The notes under the pieces were generated by a model. That model did not search any database and was not told the origin of the DNA. It saw only the letters and a program-made list of their open reading frames with translations. This document shows, in pieces, positions 1 through 11,530 of a DNA stretch of 64,000 bases; positions within the stretch are counted from its first letter, which is position 1, and every line of letters starts with the position of its first letter. Origin of the DNA: Lamellibrachia columna (lineage: Eukaryota; Annelida; Polychaeta; Sabellida; Siboglinidae); the NCBI GenBank assembly GCA_963662155.1, contig OY759275.1, positions 4,858,206 through 4,922,205 of the forward strand, read 5' to 3'. A program made the translations under genes and the position numbers.

Positions 1-389
1 AACGTTGCTGCAAACTAGTATTTGTTTGTTGTGCCAGTTTGGCAGTTAACCGCTCGACCCAGTGTGGGCTACTCGTAATTCGACGAAGAAAAGAACAACG
101 TATAACTGTAGTCTAAGTAATGACATTTCTAATTCTAATCTGAATGCATGACAACCGCTAAGTAAATATTTATTATGTGAAACTTCAACGAAGGACATAC
201 TTTTTTAAATATTAAACCGAATAATGTCCCATATTCATTGTTTAATGTGCTGCTGATGTTAGTGCTGTTCATTCGGTGATGACGATTCTGAATAACGACA
301 TGCGTAACACACTATCAATATTAATGTCATAAAATGCCTGTTTCTGCGAACACAATTAATTTGAAAAGTAAATATTGAATATTGCATAC

Positions 390-467
390 CTTTTGTAGAC
401 GCACAAACCACAGTGGAATTCTGAATACCGAAGACTAGTTCAAACGAGAGATCATGCCTCATTTATA
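390..467 (-). promoter_or_regulatory. Predicted TATA box and first exon of a minus-strand peptide gene lying off the left edge
   Basis: This is the copy-A equivalent of 37130-37207. Reading the minus strand, TATAAA (467-462) is followed by about 70 bases and then AAAAG|GTATGC, a good splice donor with GT at 389-388. In copy B the same elements sit about 0.5 kb upstream of the signal-peptide exon of the gene at 35788-36599. Because the two copies align to base 1, the coding exons of a sister gene should lie immediately left of this window. That is inference; no transcript evidence is available. Confidence 0.4.
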
Positions 468-479
468 CAGTCAGGAGTG

Positions 480-1120
480 TGAATGTAATTTGCTTTTCAA
501 ACACGATATATTATAACATAGGTGTGAAGAACACGCATCTTCGTGTCCTATGTATATATCTCAAGCGGCAACATCACAAGCCGCGTAGCCTCTTATTTCC
601 CACGCCTTGTTGGTGGAAGCGGGGTCTGCGTTGCTATTCGTACGAATGCACGTACTTACGTACGTACGTACGTACGTACGTACGTACGCACGTACGCACG
701 CACGCACGCACGCACGCACACAACATAACAGCACCTACACACTTTTCTAGACATTGTGAGTGCGTGCGTCCGTGCATCCGTGAGTGCGTGCGTGCGTGTG
801 TGTGGGTCTGACTGTCTTTTCTGAATAGCACATTTGCACAATCGAGCTAGGATATCATTGTCAATACTAGTTAGGTTCGATATTGGGTGCATTGGGTCTG
901 AACCAAGAATATCGAGAAGTATAATTGCGGCGGCCGGTTGAACAGACTAGCAAACACAGGACCAGACAAACTACGTACGGGACAACTCGGAAGGGAGTCC
1001 AACAGAGATGATAAATTATGTTGATGCACAGCGGCAGGGTGTGTCTTTGATGTCGTGGAAATCTTGATCTTGAAAGAGAAACACCTATGCTTTGTTTCGT
1101 GACTGCCTGAAGACGTTCTT
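480..1120. repeat. Gene-upstream segment, repeated within the unit (copy 1 of 4)
   Basis: This segment recurs at 11006-11530, 37220-37921 and 41605-42245. Landmarks shared by all are a start rich in TTTGCTTTTCAAACA, a stretch reading AAGCGGCAACATCACAAGCC, an ACGT/ACGC microsatellite and an end near CTTTGTTTCGTGACTGCC. In this copy and at 37220 it lies just upstream of the predicted promoter of the minus-strand peptide gene; at 11006 and 41605 it lies just upstream of that gene's decayed paralogue. It therefore marks an old duplication of the whole gene locus. Open frames inside it are low-complexity and I do not treat them as genes. Confidence 0.8.
650..720. repeat. ACGT/ACGC microsatellite
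   Basis: Perfect to near-perfect tetranucleotide repeats (TACG then CACG) with a related GTGC-rich stretch at 758-808. The copy-B equivalent (37390-37441) is shorter. It produces repetitive Arg-Thr frames that are not genes. Confidence 0.9.
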
Positions 1121-1674
1121 TGAAAAATGTCACGCGAACGATGTATGTATAAAAAGACATCTGTGTAAAAGAATGACACAATATTATCTTTATTGCAATA
1201 GATGACACCTTTCATTCGTCGCGCATTTAAAACATCATTTTTCATTGTGAACTTGCAAACGGTGCTAAACAACGAATAAACAATCTTAATGCTTGTCTTT
1301 CAAGACCAGATTTCCCACGGCGTCAAAGAAACACCCTCTCTCAATTCGCCAACATATCATCTATATTTGTCTAGTCAATTAATGTAACGGAAAAGCTCCT
1401 CTTAAGACTGTCTACGAAAACATTTTATCTTGTTATCTTCATTTAATAATATGTTGAGTTGTACAATACCACGTGTATAGCTGCACACATTATTAACAAA
1501 ACATTAGATTTTTAAAGATAAACAAAACAGTTTAATTTCTGACTGATATATCCATTTGACACAAAAAAAAATTCAGGTTATGTCATTATCATATATGCAT
1601 CATCATAATTATTTGTATACATATTTTACTCTGTATATATATCATATTTTTAAGTAATGTCAAATTTCAGGTAA
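1121..1674. other. Unassigned AT-rich stretch
   Basis: No gene recognised. It begins at the point where copy A lacks about 398 bp present in copy B. A TATAAAAAG-like string at about 1148 and an AATAAA at about 1276 are present, but no reading frame of note lies between them. Confidence 0.5.
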
Positions 1675-2219
1675 CCGGAATACCGATGGTTTGCCAAAGC
1701 GTTCTTAATGTTAACTAACCGGCTCTCAATTTACTGCGATTTGGCCAAACTAGTTTCAATGTCAGGTAAAAACGATGGGAGTACATATATTTCTCCAACG
1801 CGGTAATAGTTAGGCAACTGGTGCTCTGAATATGGCCAACACGTTCGGGAAACCAGCGCTCGTAAACCGATGTTTTGTCCAAGTGGTCATAATGTCCCGG
1901 AACCGGCGCTCAGAATACCGATATATTGTCTAAGTGGTTATAGTCTCAGTAACGGATGCTCGAAGTGTCGATGTTGCGAGATTGTAAAGTTGGACGCAGC
2001 GACATTGTCGAGCAACTGGAGTTTGAAAAGTTGTCGTCTAGTAAAAAACTATTGTCATATTGATCATTCGGGGGACGGAATATCGACGCTCGTCGACGGT
2101 GTGTGGCAACCGGCGCTTGGAACTGGCAACGAAGCATTAATGTCGGGCAATATGCGCTCGAAACGGCAACGAAACCTTGATGTCGAGCAATATACGCTCG
2201 GAATAGCAACTAAGCTTTG
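1675..2219. repeat. Degenerate edge of the 40-bp satellite
   Basis: Diverged tandem units with recurring strings such as ACCGGCGCTC, ACCGATGTTTTG, GTGGTCATAATGTC and GGCAACGAA. Towards the right they grade without a break into regular 40-bp monomers (for example GGAATAGCAACTAAGCTTTG just before 2220). Related degenerate sequence occurs at 38813-39359 and as an isolated relic at 32796-33069. Open frames here are by-products of the repeat. Confidence 0.75.
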
Positions 2220-5200
2220 ATTTCGGGGAGTAGACGCTTACAATGGTAACAGAGCCTTGAGATCGGAGAGTAGACGCTTACAATGACAACAAAGCCTTGA
2301 TATCGGGGAGTACACGCTTACAATGGCAACAAAGCCTTGATATCAGGAGTAGACGCTTACAATGGCAACAAAGCCTTGATATCGGGGAGTAGATGCTTAC
2401 AATGGCAACAAAGCCTTGATATCGGGGAGTAGATGCTTACAATGGCAACAAAGCCTTGATATCGGAGAGTAGAAGCTTACAATGGCAACAAAGCCTTGAC
2501 ATCGGAGCGTAGACGCTTACAATGGCAACAAAGCCTTGATATCGGGGAGTAGATGCTTACAATGGCAACAAAGCCTTGATATCGGAGCGTAGACGCTTAC
2601 AATGGCAACAAAGCCTTGATATCTGGAAGTAGATGCTTACAATGGCAACAAAGCCTTGATATCGGGAGTAGACGCTTACAATGGCAACAAAGCCTTGATA
2701 TCGGGGAGTAGACGCTTACAATGGCATCAAAGCCTTGATATCGGAGAGTAAAAGCTTACAATGGCAACAAAGCCTTGATATCGGAGCGTAGACGCTTACA
2801 ATGGCAACAAAGCCTTGATATCGAGGAGTAGATGCTTACAATGGCAACAAAACCTTGATATCGGCAGTAGACGCTTACAATGGCAACAAAGCCTTGATAT
2901 CGTGGAGTAGACGCTTACAATGGCAACAAAGCCTTGATATCGGGGAGTAGATGCTTACAATGGCAACAAAGCCTTGATATCGGAGAGTAGAAGCTTACAA
3001 TGACAACAAAGCCTTGATATCGGAGCGTAGACGCTTACAATGGCAACAAAGCCTTGATATCGGGGAGTAGATGCTTACAATGACAACAAAGCCTTGACAT
3101 CGGGAGTAGACGCTTACAATGGCAACAAAGCCTTGATATCGGGGAGTAGATGCTTACAATGGCAACAAAGCCTTGACATCGGAGCGTAGACGCTTACAAT
3201 GGCAACAAAGCCTTGATATCGGGGAGTAGATGCTTACAATGGCAACAAAGCCTTGATATCGGAGAGTAGAAGCTTACAATGGCAACAAAGCCTTGACATC
3301 GGAGCGTAGACGCTTACAATGGCAACAAAGCCTTGATATCGGGGAGTAGATGCTTACAATGGCAACAAAGCCTTGATATCGGAGCGTAGACGCTTACAAT
3401 GGCAACAAAGCCTTGATATCGGGGAGTAGATGCTTACAATGGCAACAAAGCCTTGATATCGGGAGTAGACGCTTACAATGGCAACAAAGCCTTGATATCG
3501 GGGAGTAGACGCTTACAATGGCAGCAAAGCCTTGATATCGGAGAGTAAAAGCTTACAATGGCAACAAAGCCTTGATATCGGAGCGTAGACGCTTACAATG
3601 GCAACAAAGCCTTGATATCGGGGAGTAGATGCTTACAATGGCAACAAAACCTTGATATCGGCAGTAGACGCTTACAATGGCAACAAAGCCTTGATATCGT
3701 GGAGTAGACGCTTACAATGGCAACAAAGCCTTGATATCGGGGAGTAGATGCTTACAATGGCAACAAAGCCTTGATATCGGAGAGTAGAAGCTTACAATGA
3801 CAACAAAGCCTTGATATCGGAGCGTAGACGCTTACAATGGCAACAAAGCCTTGATATCGGGGAGTAGATGCTTACAATGGCAACAAAGCCTTGATATCGG
3901 GAGTAGACGCTTACAATGGCAACACAGACTTGATATCGGGGAGTAGACGCTTACAATGGCAACAAAGCCTTGATATCGGGAGTAGACGCTTACAATGGCA
4001 ACAAAGACTTGATATCGGGGAGTAGACGCTTACAATGGCAACAAAGCCTTGATATCGGGAGTAGACGCTTACAATGGCAACAAAGCCTTGATATCGGAGC
4101 GTAGACACTTACAATGGCAACAAAGCCTTGATATCGGGGAGTAGATGCTTACAATGGCAACAAAGCCTTGATATCGGAGAGTAGACGCTTACAATGGCAA
4201 CAAAGCCTTGACATCGGAGCGTAGACGCTTACAATGGCAACAAAGCCTTGATATCGGGGAGTAGATGCTTACAATGGCAACAAAGCCTTGATATCGGAGC
4301 GTAGACGCTTACAATGGCAACAAAGCCTTGATATCGGGGAGTAGATGCTTACAATGGCAACAAAGCCTTGATATCAGGAGTAGACGCTTACAATGGCAAC
4401 AAAGCCTTGATATCGGGGAGTAGATGCTTACAATGGCAACAAAGCCTTGATATCGGGGAGTAGATGCTTACAATGGCAACAAAGCCTTGATATCGGAGAG
4501 TAGAAGCTTACAATGACAACAAAGCCTTGATATCGGAGCGTAGACGCTTACAATGGCAACAAAGCCTTGATATCGGGGAGTAGATGCTTACAATGGCAAC
4601 AAAGCCTTGATATCGGGAGTAGACGCTTACAATGGCAACAAAGACTTGATATCGGGGAGTAGACGCTTACAATGGCAACAAAGCCTTGATATCGGGAGTA
4701 GACGCTTACAATGGCAACAAAGACTTGATATCGGGGAGTAGACGCTTACAATGGCAACAAAGCCTTGATATCGGGAGTAGACACTTACAATGGCAACAAA
4801 GCCTTGATATCGGGGAGTAGATGCTTACAATGGCAACAAAGCCTTGATATCGGAGAGAAGACGCTTACAATGGCAACAAAGCCTTGACATCGCAGCGTAG
4901 ACGCTTACAATGGCAACAAAGCCTTGATATCGGGGAGTAGATGCTTACAATGGCAACAAAGCCTTGATATCGGAGCGTAGACGCTTACAATGGCAACAAA
5001 GCCTTGATATCGGGGAGTAGATGCTTACAATGGCAACAAAGCCTTGATATCAGGAGTAGACGCTTACAATGGCAACAAAGCCTTGATATCGGGGAGTAGA
5101 TGCTTACAATGGCAACAAAGCCTTGATATCGGGGAGTAGATGCTTACAATGGCAACAAAGCCTTGATATCGGAGAGTAGAAGCTTACAATGGCAACAAAG

Positions 5201-8200
5201 CCTTGACATCGGAGCGTAGACGCTTACAATGGCAACAAAGCCTTGATATCGGGGAGTAGATGCTTACAATGGCAACAAAGCCTTGATATCGGAGCGTAGA
5301 CGCTTACAATGGCAACAAAGCCTTGATATCGGGGAGTAGATGCTTACAATGGCAACAAAGCCTTGATATCGGGAGTAGACGCTTACAATGGCAACAAAGC
5401 CTTGATATCGGGGAGTAGACGCTTACAATGGCAGCAAAGCCTTGATATCGGAGAGTAAAAGCTTACAATGGCAACAAAGCCTTGATATCGGAGCGTAGAC
5501 GCTTACAATGGCAACAAAGCCTTGATATCGGGGAGTAGATGCTTACAATGGCAACAAAACCTTGATATCGGCAGTAGACGCTTACAATGGCAACAAAGCC
5601 TTGATATCGTGGAGTAGACGCTTACAATGGCAACAAAGCCTTGATATCGGGGAGTAGATGCTTACAATGGCAACAAAGCCTTGATATCGGAGAGTAGAAG
5701 CTTACAATGACAACAAAGCCTTGATATCGGAGCGTAGACGCTTACAATGGCAACAAAGCCTTGATATCGGGGAGTAGATGCTTACAATGGCAACAAAGCC
5801 TTGATATCGGGAGTAGACGCTTACAATGGCAACACAGACTTGATATCGGGGAGTAGACGCTTACAATGGCAACAAAGCCTTGATATCGGGAGTAGACGCT
5901 TACAATGGCAACAAAGACTTGATATCGGGGAGTAGACGCTTACAATGGCAACAAAGCCTTGATATCGGGAGTAGACGCTTACAATGGCAACAAAGCCTTG
6001 ATATCGGAGCGTAGACACTTACAATGGCAACAAAGCCTTGATATCGGGGAGTAGATGCTTACAATGGCAACAAAGCCTTGATATCGGAGAGTAGACGCTT
6101 ACAATGGCAACAAAGCCTTGACATCGGAGCGTAGACGCTTACAATGGCAACAAAGCCTTGATATCGGGGAGTAGATGCTTACAATGGCAACAAAGCCTTG
6201 ATATCGGAGCGTAGACGCTTACAATGGCAACAAAGCCTTGATATCGGGGAGTAGATGCTTACAATGGCAACAAAGCCTTGATATCAGGAGTAGACGCTTA
6301 CAATGGCAACAAAGCCTTGATATCGGGGAGTAGATGCTTACAATGGCAACAAAGCCTTGATATCGGGGAGTAGATGCTTACAATGGCAACAAAGCCTTGA
6401 TATCGGAGCGTAGACGCTTACAATGGCAACAAAGCCTTGATATCGGGGAGTAGATGCTTACAATGGCAACAAAGCCTTGATATCAGGAGTAGACGCTTAC
6501 AATGGCAACAAAGCCTTGATATCGGGGAGTAGATGCTTACAATGGCAACAAAGCCTTGATATCGGGGAGTAGATGCTTACAATGGCAACAAAGCCTTGAT
6601 ATCGGAGAGTAGAAGCTTACAATGACAACAAAGCCTTGATATCGGGAGTAGACGCTTACAATGGCAACAAAGCCTTGATATCGGAGCGTAGACGCTTACA
6701 ATGGCAACAAAGCCTTGATATCGGGGAGTAGATGCTTACAATGGCAACAAAGCCTTGATATCGGGAGTAGACGCTTACAATGGCAACAAAGCCTTGATAT
6801 CGGGGAGTAGACGCTTACAATGGCAGCAAAGCCTTGATATCGGAGAGTAAAAGCTTACAATGGCAACAAAGCCTTGATATCGGAGCGTAGACGCTTACAA
6901 TGGCAACAAAGCCTTGATATCGGGGAGTAGATGCTTACAATGGCAACAAAACCTTGATATCGGCAGTAGACGCTTACAATGGCAACAAAGCCTTGATATC
7001 GTGGAGTAGACGCTTACAATGGCAACAAAGCCTTGATATCGGGGAGTAGATGCTTACAATGGCAACAAAGCCTTGATATCGGAGAGTAGAAGCTTACAAT
7101 GACAACAAAGCCTTGATATCGGAGCGTAGACGCTTACAATGGCAACAAAGCCTTGATATCGGGGAGTAGATGCTTACAATGGCAACAAAGCCTTGATATC
7201 GGGAGTAGACGCTTACAATGGCAACACAGACTTGATATCGGGGAGTAGACGCTTACAATGGCAACAAAGCCTTGATATCGGGAGTAGACGCTTACAATGG
7301 CAACAAAGACTTGATATCGGGGAGTAGACGCTTACAATGGCAACAAAGCCTTGATATCGGGAGTAGACGCTTACAATGGCAACAAAGCCTTGATATCGGA
7401 GCGTAGACACTTACAATGGCAACAAAGCCTTGATATCGGGGAGTAGATGCTTACAATGGCAACAAAGCCTTGATATCGGAGAGTAGACGCTTACAATGGC
7501 AACAAAGCCTTGACATCGGAGCGTAGACGCTTACAATGGCAACAAAGCCTTGATATCGGGGAGTAGATGCTTACAATGGCAACAAAGCCTTGATATCGGA
7601 GCGTAGACGCTTACAATGGCAACAAAGCCTTGATATCGGGGAGTAGATGCTTACAATGGCAACAAAGCCTTGATATCAGGAGTAGACGCTTACAATGGCA
7701 ACAAAGCCTTGATATCGGGGAGTAGATGCTTACAATGGCAACAAAGCCTTGATATCGGGGAGTAGATGCTTACAATGGCAACAAAGCCTTGATATCGGAG
7801 AGTAGAAGCTTACAATGACAACAAAGCCTTGATATCGGAGCGTAGACGCTTACAATGGCAACAAAGCCTTGATATCGGGGAGTAGATGCTTACAATGGCA
7901 ACAAAGCCTTGATATCGGGAGTAGACGCTTACAATGGCAACAAAGACTTGATATCGGGGAGTAGACGCTTACAATGGCAACAAAGCCTTGATATCGGGAG
8001 TAGACGCTTACAATGGCAACAAAGACTTGATATCGGGGAGTAGACGCTTACAATGGCAACAAAGCCTTGATATCGGGAGTAGACACTTACAATGGCAACA
8101 AAGCCTTGATATCGGGGAGTAGATGCTTACAATGGCAACAAAGCCTTGATATCGGAGAGAAGACGCTTACAATGGCAACAAAGCCTTGACATCGCAGCGT

Positions 8201-10531
8201 AGACGCTTACAATGGCAACAAAGCCTTGATATCGGGGAGTAGATGCTTACAATGGCAACAAAGCCTTGATATCGGAGCGTAGACGCTTACAATGGCAACA
8301 AAGCCTTGATATCGGGGAGTAGATGCTTACAATGGCAACAAAGCCTTGATATCAGGAGTAGACGCTTACAATGGCAACAAAGCCTTGATATCGGGGAGTA
8401 GATGCTTACAATGGCAACAAAGCCTTGATATCGGGGAGTAGATGCTTACAATGGCAACAAAGCCTTGATATCGGAGAGTAGAAGCTTACAATGGCAACAA
8501 AGCCTTGACATCGGAGCGTAGACGCTTACAATGGCAACAAAGCCTTGATATCGGGGAGTAGATGCTTACAATGGCAACAAAGCCTTGATATCGGAGCGTA
8601 GACGCTTACAATGGCAACAAAGCCTTGATATCGGGGAGTAGATGCTTACAATGGCAACAAAGCCTTGATATCGGGAGTAGACGCTTACAATGGCAACAAA
8701 GCCTTGATATCGGGGAGTAGACGCTTACAATGGCAGCAAAGCCTTGATATCGGAGAGTAAAAGCTTACAATGGCAACAAAGCCTTGATATCGGAGCGTAG
8801 ACGCTTACAATGGCAACAAAGCCTTGATATCGGGGAGTAGATGCTTACAATGGCAACAAAACCTTGATATCGGCAGTAGACGCTTACAATGGCAACAAAG
8901 CCTTGATATCGTGGAGTAGACGCTTACAATGGCAACAAAGCCTTGATATCGGGGAGTAGATGCTTACAATGGCAACAAAGCCTTGATATCGGAGAGTAGA
9001 AGCTTACAATGACAACAAAGCCTTGATATCGGAGCGTAGACGCTTACAATGGCAACAAAGCCTTGATATCGGGGAGTAGATGCTTACAATGGCAACAAAG
9101 CCTTGATATCGGGAGTAGACGCTTACAATGGCAACACAGACTTGATATCGGGGAGTAGACGCTTACAATGGCAACAAAGCCTTGATATCGGGAGTAGACG
9201 CTTACAATGGCAACAAAGACTTGATATCGGGGAGTAGACGCTTACAATGGCAACAAAGCCTTGATATCGGGAGTAGACGCTTACAATGGCAACAAAGCCT
9301 TGATATCGGAGCGTAGACACTTACAATGGCAACAAAGCCTTGATATCGGGGAGTAGATGCTTACAATGGCAACAAAGCCTTGATATCGGAGAGTAGACGC
9401 TTACAATGGCAACAAAGCCTTGACATCGGAGCGTAGACGCTTACAATGGCAACAAAGCCTTGATATCGGGGAGTAGATGCTTACAATGGCAACAAAGCCT
9501 TGATATCGGAGCGTAGACGCTTACAATGGCAACAAAGCCTTGATATCGGGGAGTAGATGCTTACAATGGCAACAAAGCCTTGATATCAGGAGTAGACGCT
9601 TACAATGGCAACAAAGCCTTGATATCGGGGAGTAGATGCTTACAATGGCAACAAAGCCTTGATATCGGGGAGTAGATGCTTACAATGGCAACAAAGCCTT
9701 GATATCGGAGAGTAGAAGCTTACAATGGCAAAAAAGCCTTGACATCGGAGCGTAGACGCTTACAATGGCAACAAAGCCTTGATATCGGGGAATAGATGCT
9801 TACAATGGCAACAAAGCCTTGATATCGGAGCGTAGACGCTTACAATGGCAACAAAGCCTTGATATCGGGGAGTAGATGCTTACAATGGCAACAAAGCCTT
9901 GATATCGGGAGTAGACGCTTACAATGGCAACAAAGCCTTGATATCGGGGAGTAGACGCTTACAATGGCAGCAAAGCCTTGATATCGGAGAGTAAAAGCTT
10001 ACAATGGCAACAAAGCCTTGATATCGGAGCGTAGACGCTTACAATGGCAACAAAGCCTTGATATCGGGGAGTAGATGCTTACAATGGCAACAAAACCTTG
10101 ATATCGGCAGTAGACGCTTACAATGGCAACAAAGCCTTGATATCGTGGAGTAGACGCTTACAATGGCAACAAAGCCTTGATATCGGGGAGTAGATGCTTA
10201 CAATGGCAACAAAGCCTTGATATCGGAGAGTAGAAGCTTACAATGACAACAAAGCCTTGATATCGGAGCGTAGACGCTTACAATGGCAATAAAGCCTTGA
10301 TATCGGGGAGTAGATGCTTACAATGGCAACAAAGCCTTGATATCGGGAGTAGACGCTTACAATGGCAACAAAGGCTTGATATCGGGGAGTAGACGCTTAC
10401 AATGGCAACAAAGCCTTGATATCGGGAGTAGACGCTTACAATGGCAACAAAGACTTGATATCGGGGAGTAGACGCTTACAATGGCAACAAAGCCTTGATA
10501 TCGGGAGTAGACGCTTACAATGGCAACAAAG
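2220..10531. repeat. 40-bp satellite array with higher-order organisation, about 8.3 kb
   Basis: About 209 monomers of 39-41 bp. The unit contains GCTTACAATGGCAACAAAGC followed by CTTGATATCGG and a variable GGGAG/AGAG/AGCG/CAGGAG junction, so most monomers carry GATATC. Monomer variants recur in fixed order: the same diagnostic run is found at 3911, 5821, 7213 and 9123, giving spacings of 1910, 1392 and 1910 bp and an overall 3302-bp repeat. There are no spacers, so it is not a CRISPR-like array. Minus-strand 65-residue frames repeated along it follow from the monomer and are not genes. The copy-B counterpart is only about 1.75 kb. Confidence 0.97.
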
Positions 10532-10697
10532 CAAAGAAAACGAAGATAACTCTTAACGGACACAGCACCGATCTGGTGGATCAGTAGGTCAATACTGCGA
10601 CATTTTAGAGTCAACTTAATTGTATATGTCGATTAACTGAAAGTGAGTCCGTGAATATTACACGGAAATGAACGCTCAGAAACATACAGGTTTACTT

Positions 10698-10703
10698 TTT
10701 ATT
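10698..10703 (-). terminator. Polyadenylation signal AATAAA of the peptide-gene remnant
   Basis: AATAAA on the minus strand, about 90 bases beyond the remnant's stop, in flank sequence shared with the intact gene at 35788-36599, whose equivalent signal is at 35621-35626. Confidence 0.5.
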
Positions 10704-10792
10704 CAGGTAAACCTACATATCTTGATGTCACACGACATTTCCAGTTCATTCGTCACGGAGGAGATTTCATAAATGAGCTACATTCTGCAATG

Positions 10793-10902
10793 TTAGACAG
10801 TCGTCTTTGCAGCTTGTCTTGCCGGGCTGTGAGAACGAGGGATTCGGTCGATCTTCTTACACGAACCGGCGTTGCATGATACGCCACACATCTCCGGCCC
10901 AC
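10793..10902 (-). pseudogene. Remnant of cysteine-rich peptide gene, terminal exon only
   Basis: On the minus strand a plausible acceptor (GATATACAG, preceded by the TG tract) opens at 10902 in phase 1. The frame begins GPEMCGVSCNAGSCKKI, which aligns with the first part of the mature exon at 47030-47142 (same C-x3-C-x4-C spacing) and with the exon at 35788-35906. After the KKI residues homology jumps: the sequence coding for the remaining cysteines is missing and the frame runs into former 3'-untranslated sequence, ending at TAA 10795-10793. Immediately upstream, where intron and signal-peptide exon should be, there is only a (CA)n tract. The 3' flank down to about 10615 matches 35536-35787. 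This is a dead paralogue whose deletion predates the 36.7-kb duplication, because copy B carries the same lesion. Confidence 0.75.
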
Positions 10903-10913
10903 CTGTATATCTT

Positions 10914-10918
10914 CACAC

Positions 10919-11004
<86 letters not shown>
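10914..11004. repeat. (CA)n microsatellite
   Basis: An almost pure CA run followed by a short TA run. It sits at the breakpoint between the decayed peptide exon on its left and the upstream segment on its right. The copy-B counterpart contains several CG interruptions and is somewhat longer. Confidence 0.95.
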
Positions 11005-11005
<1 letters not shown>

Positions 11006-11007
<2 letters not shown>

Positions 11008-11530
11008 ATTTGCTTTTCAAACATGATATATTATAACATAAGTGTGAAGAACACGCATCTTCGTGTCCTATGTATATATCTGAAGCGGCAACATCACAAG
11101 CCGCGTAGCCTCTTATTTCCCACGCCTTGTTGATTGAAGCGGGGTCTGCGCTTCTACTCGTACGCACGCACGTACCCACGCAAGCACGCACACTACATAA
11201 CAGCACCTACACACTTTTTTTAGACATTGTGAGTGCGTGCATGCATGTATATGGGTCTGACTGTCTGCGGCTAGTTGAACAGACTAACAAACACAAGACA
11301 AACTACGTACGGGACAACTCAGACAGGAGTACAACAAAGGTGATCAATTATGACTATACACTGCGTCAGGGTGCGTCTCTGATGTCGTGGGAAAGTTGAT
11401 CTCGAAAGAGAACCACCTATGCTTTGTTTCGTGACTGCCTGATGACGCTCTTTGAAAGATGGCGATGAACAATTCATTTTGGAATTTGCGACAAATAAAT
11501 TTAAATAGTAGGTGCGATCTTAACGGCAAA
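11006..11530. repeat. Gene-upstream segment, repeated within the unit (copy 2 of 4)
   Basis: Diverged copy of 480-1120, here abutting the (CA)n tract and the decayed peptide exon. Copy A lacks about 130 bp near 11267 that copy B retains (about 41874-42000), so this copy is internally deleted. Confidence 0.8.

Noticed and set aside
634..831. Thr/Arg/His- and Cys/Val-rich frames in the ACGT and CA repeats
   Set aside because: These are pure microsatellite translation, on both strands and in several frames.
2220..10531. CRISPR-like regular array and repeated 65-residue minus-strand proteins
   Set aside because: There are no unique spacers; the monomers are contiguous. The identical proteins follow directly from the repeated DNA and have no start or promoter context.
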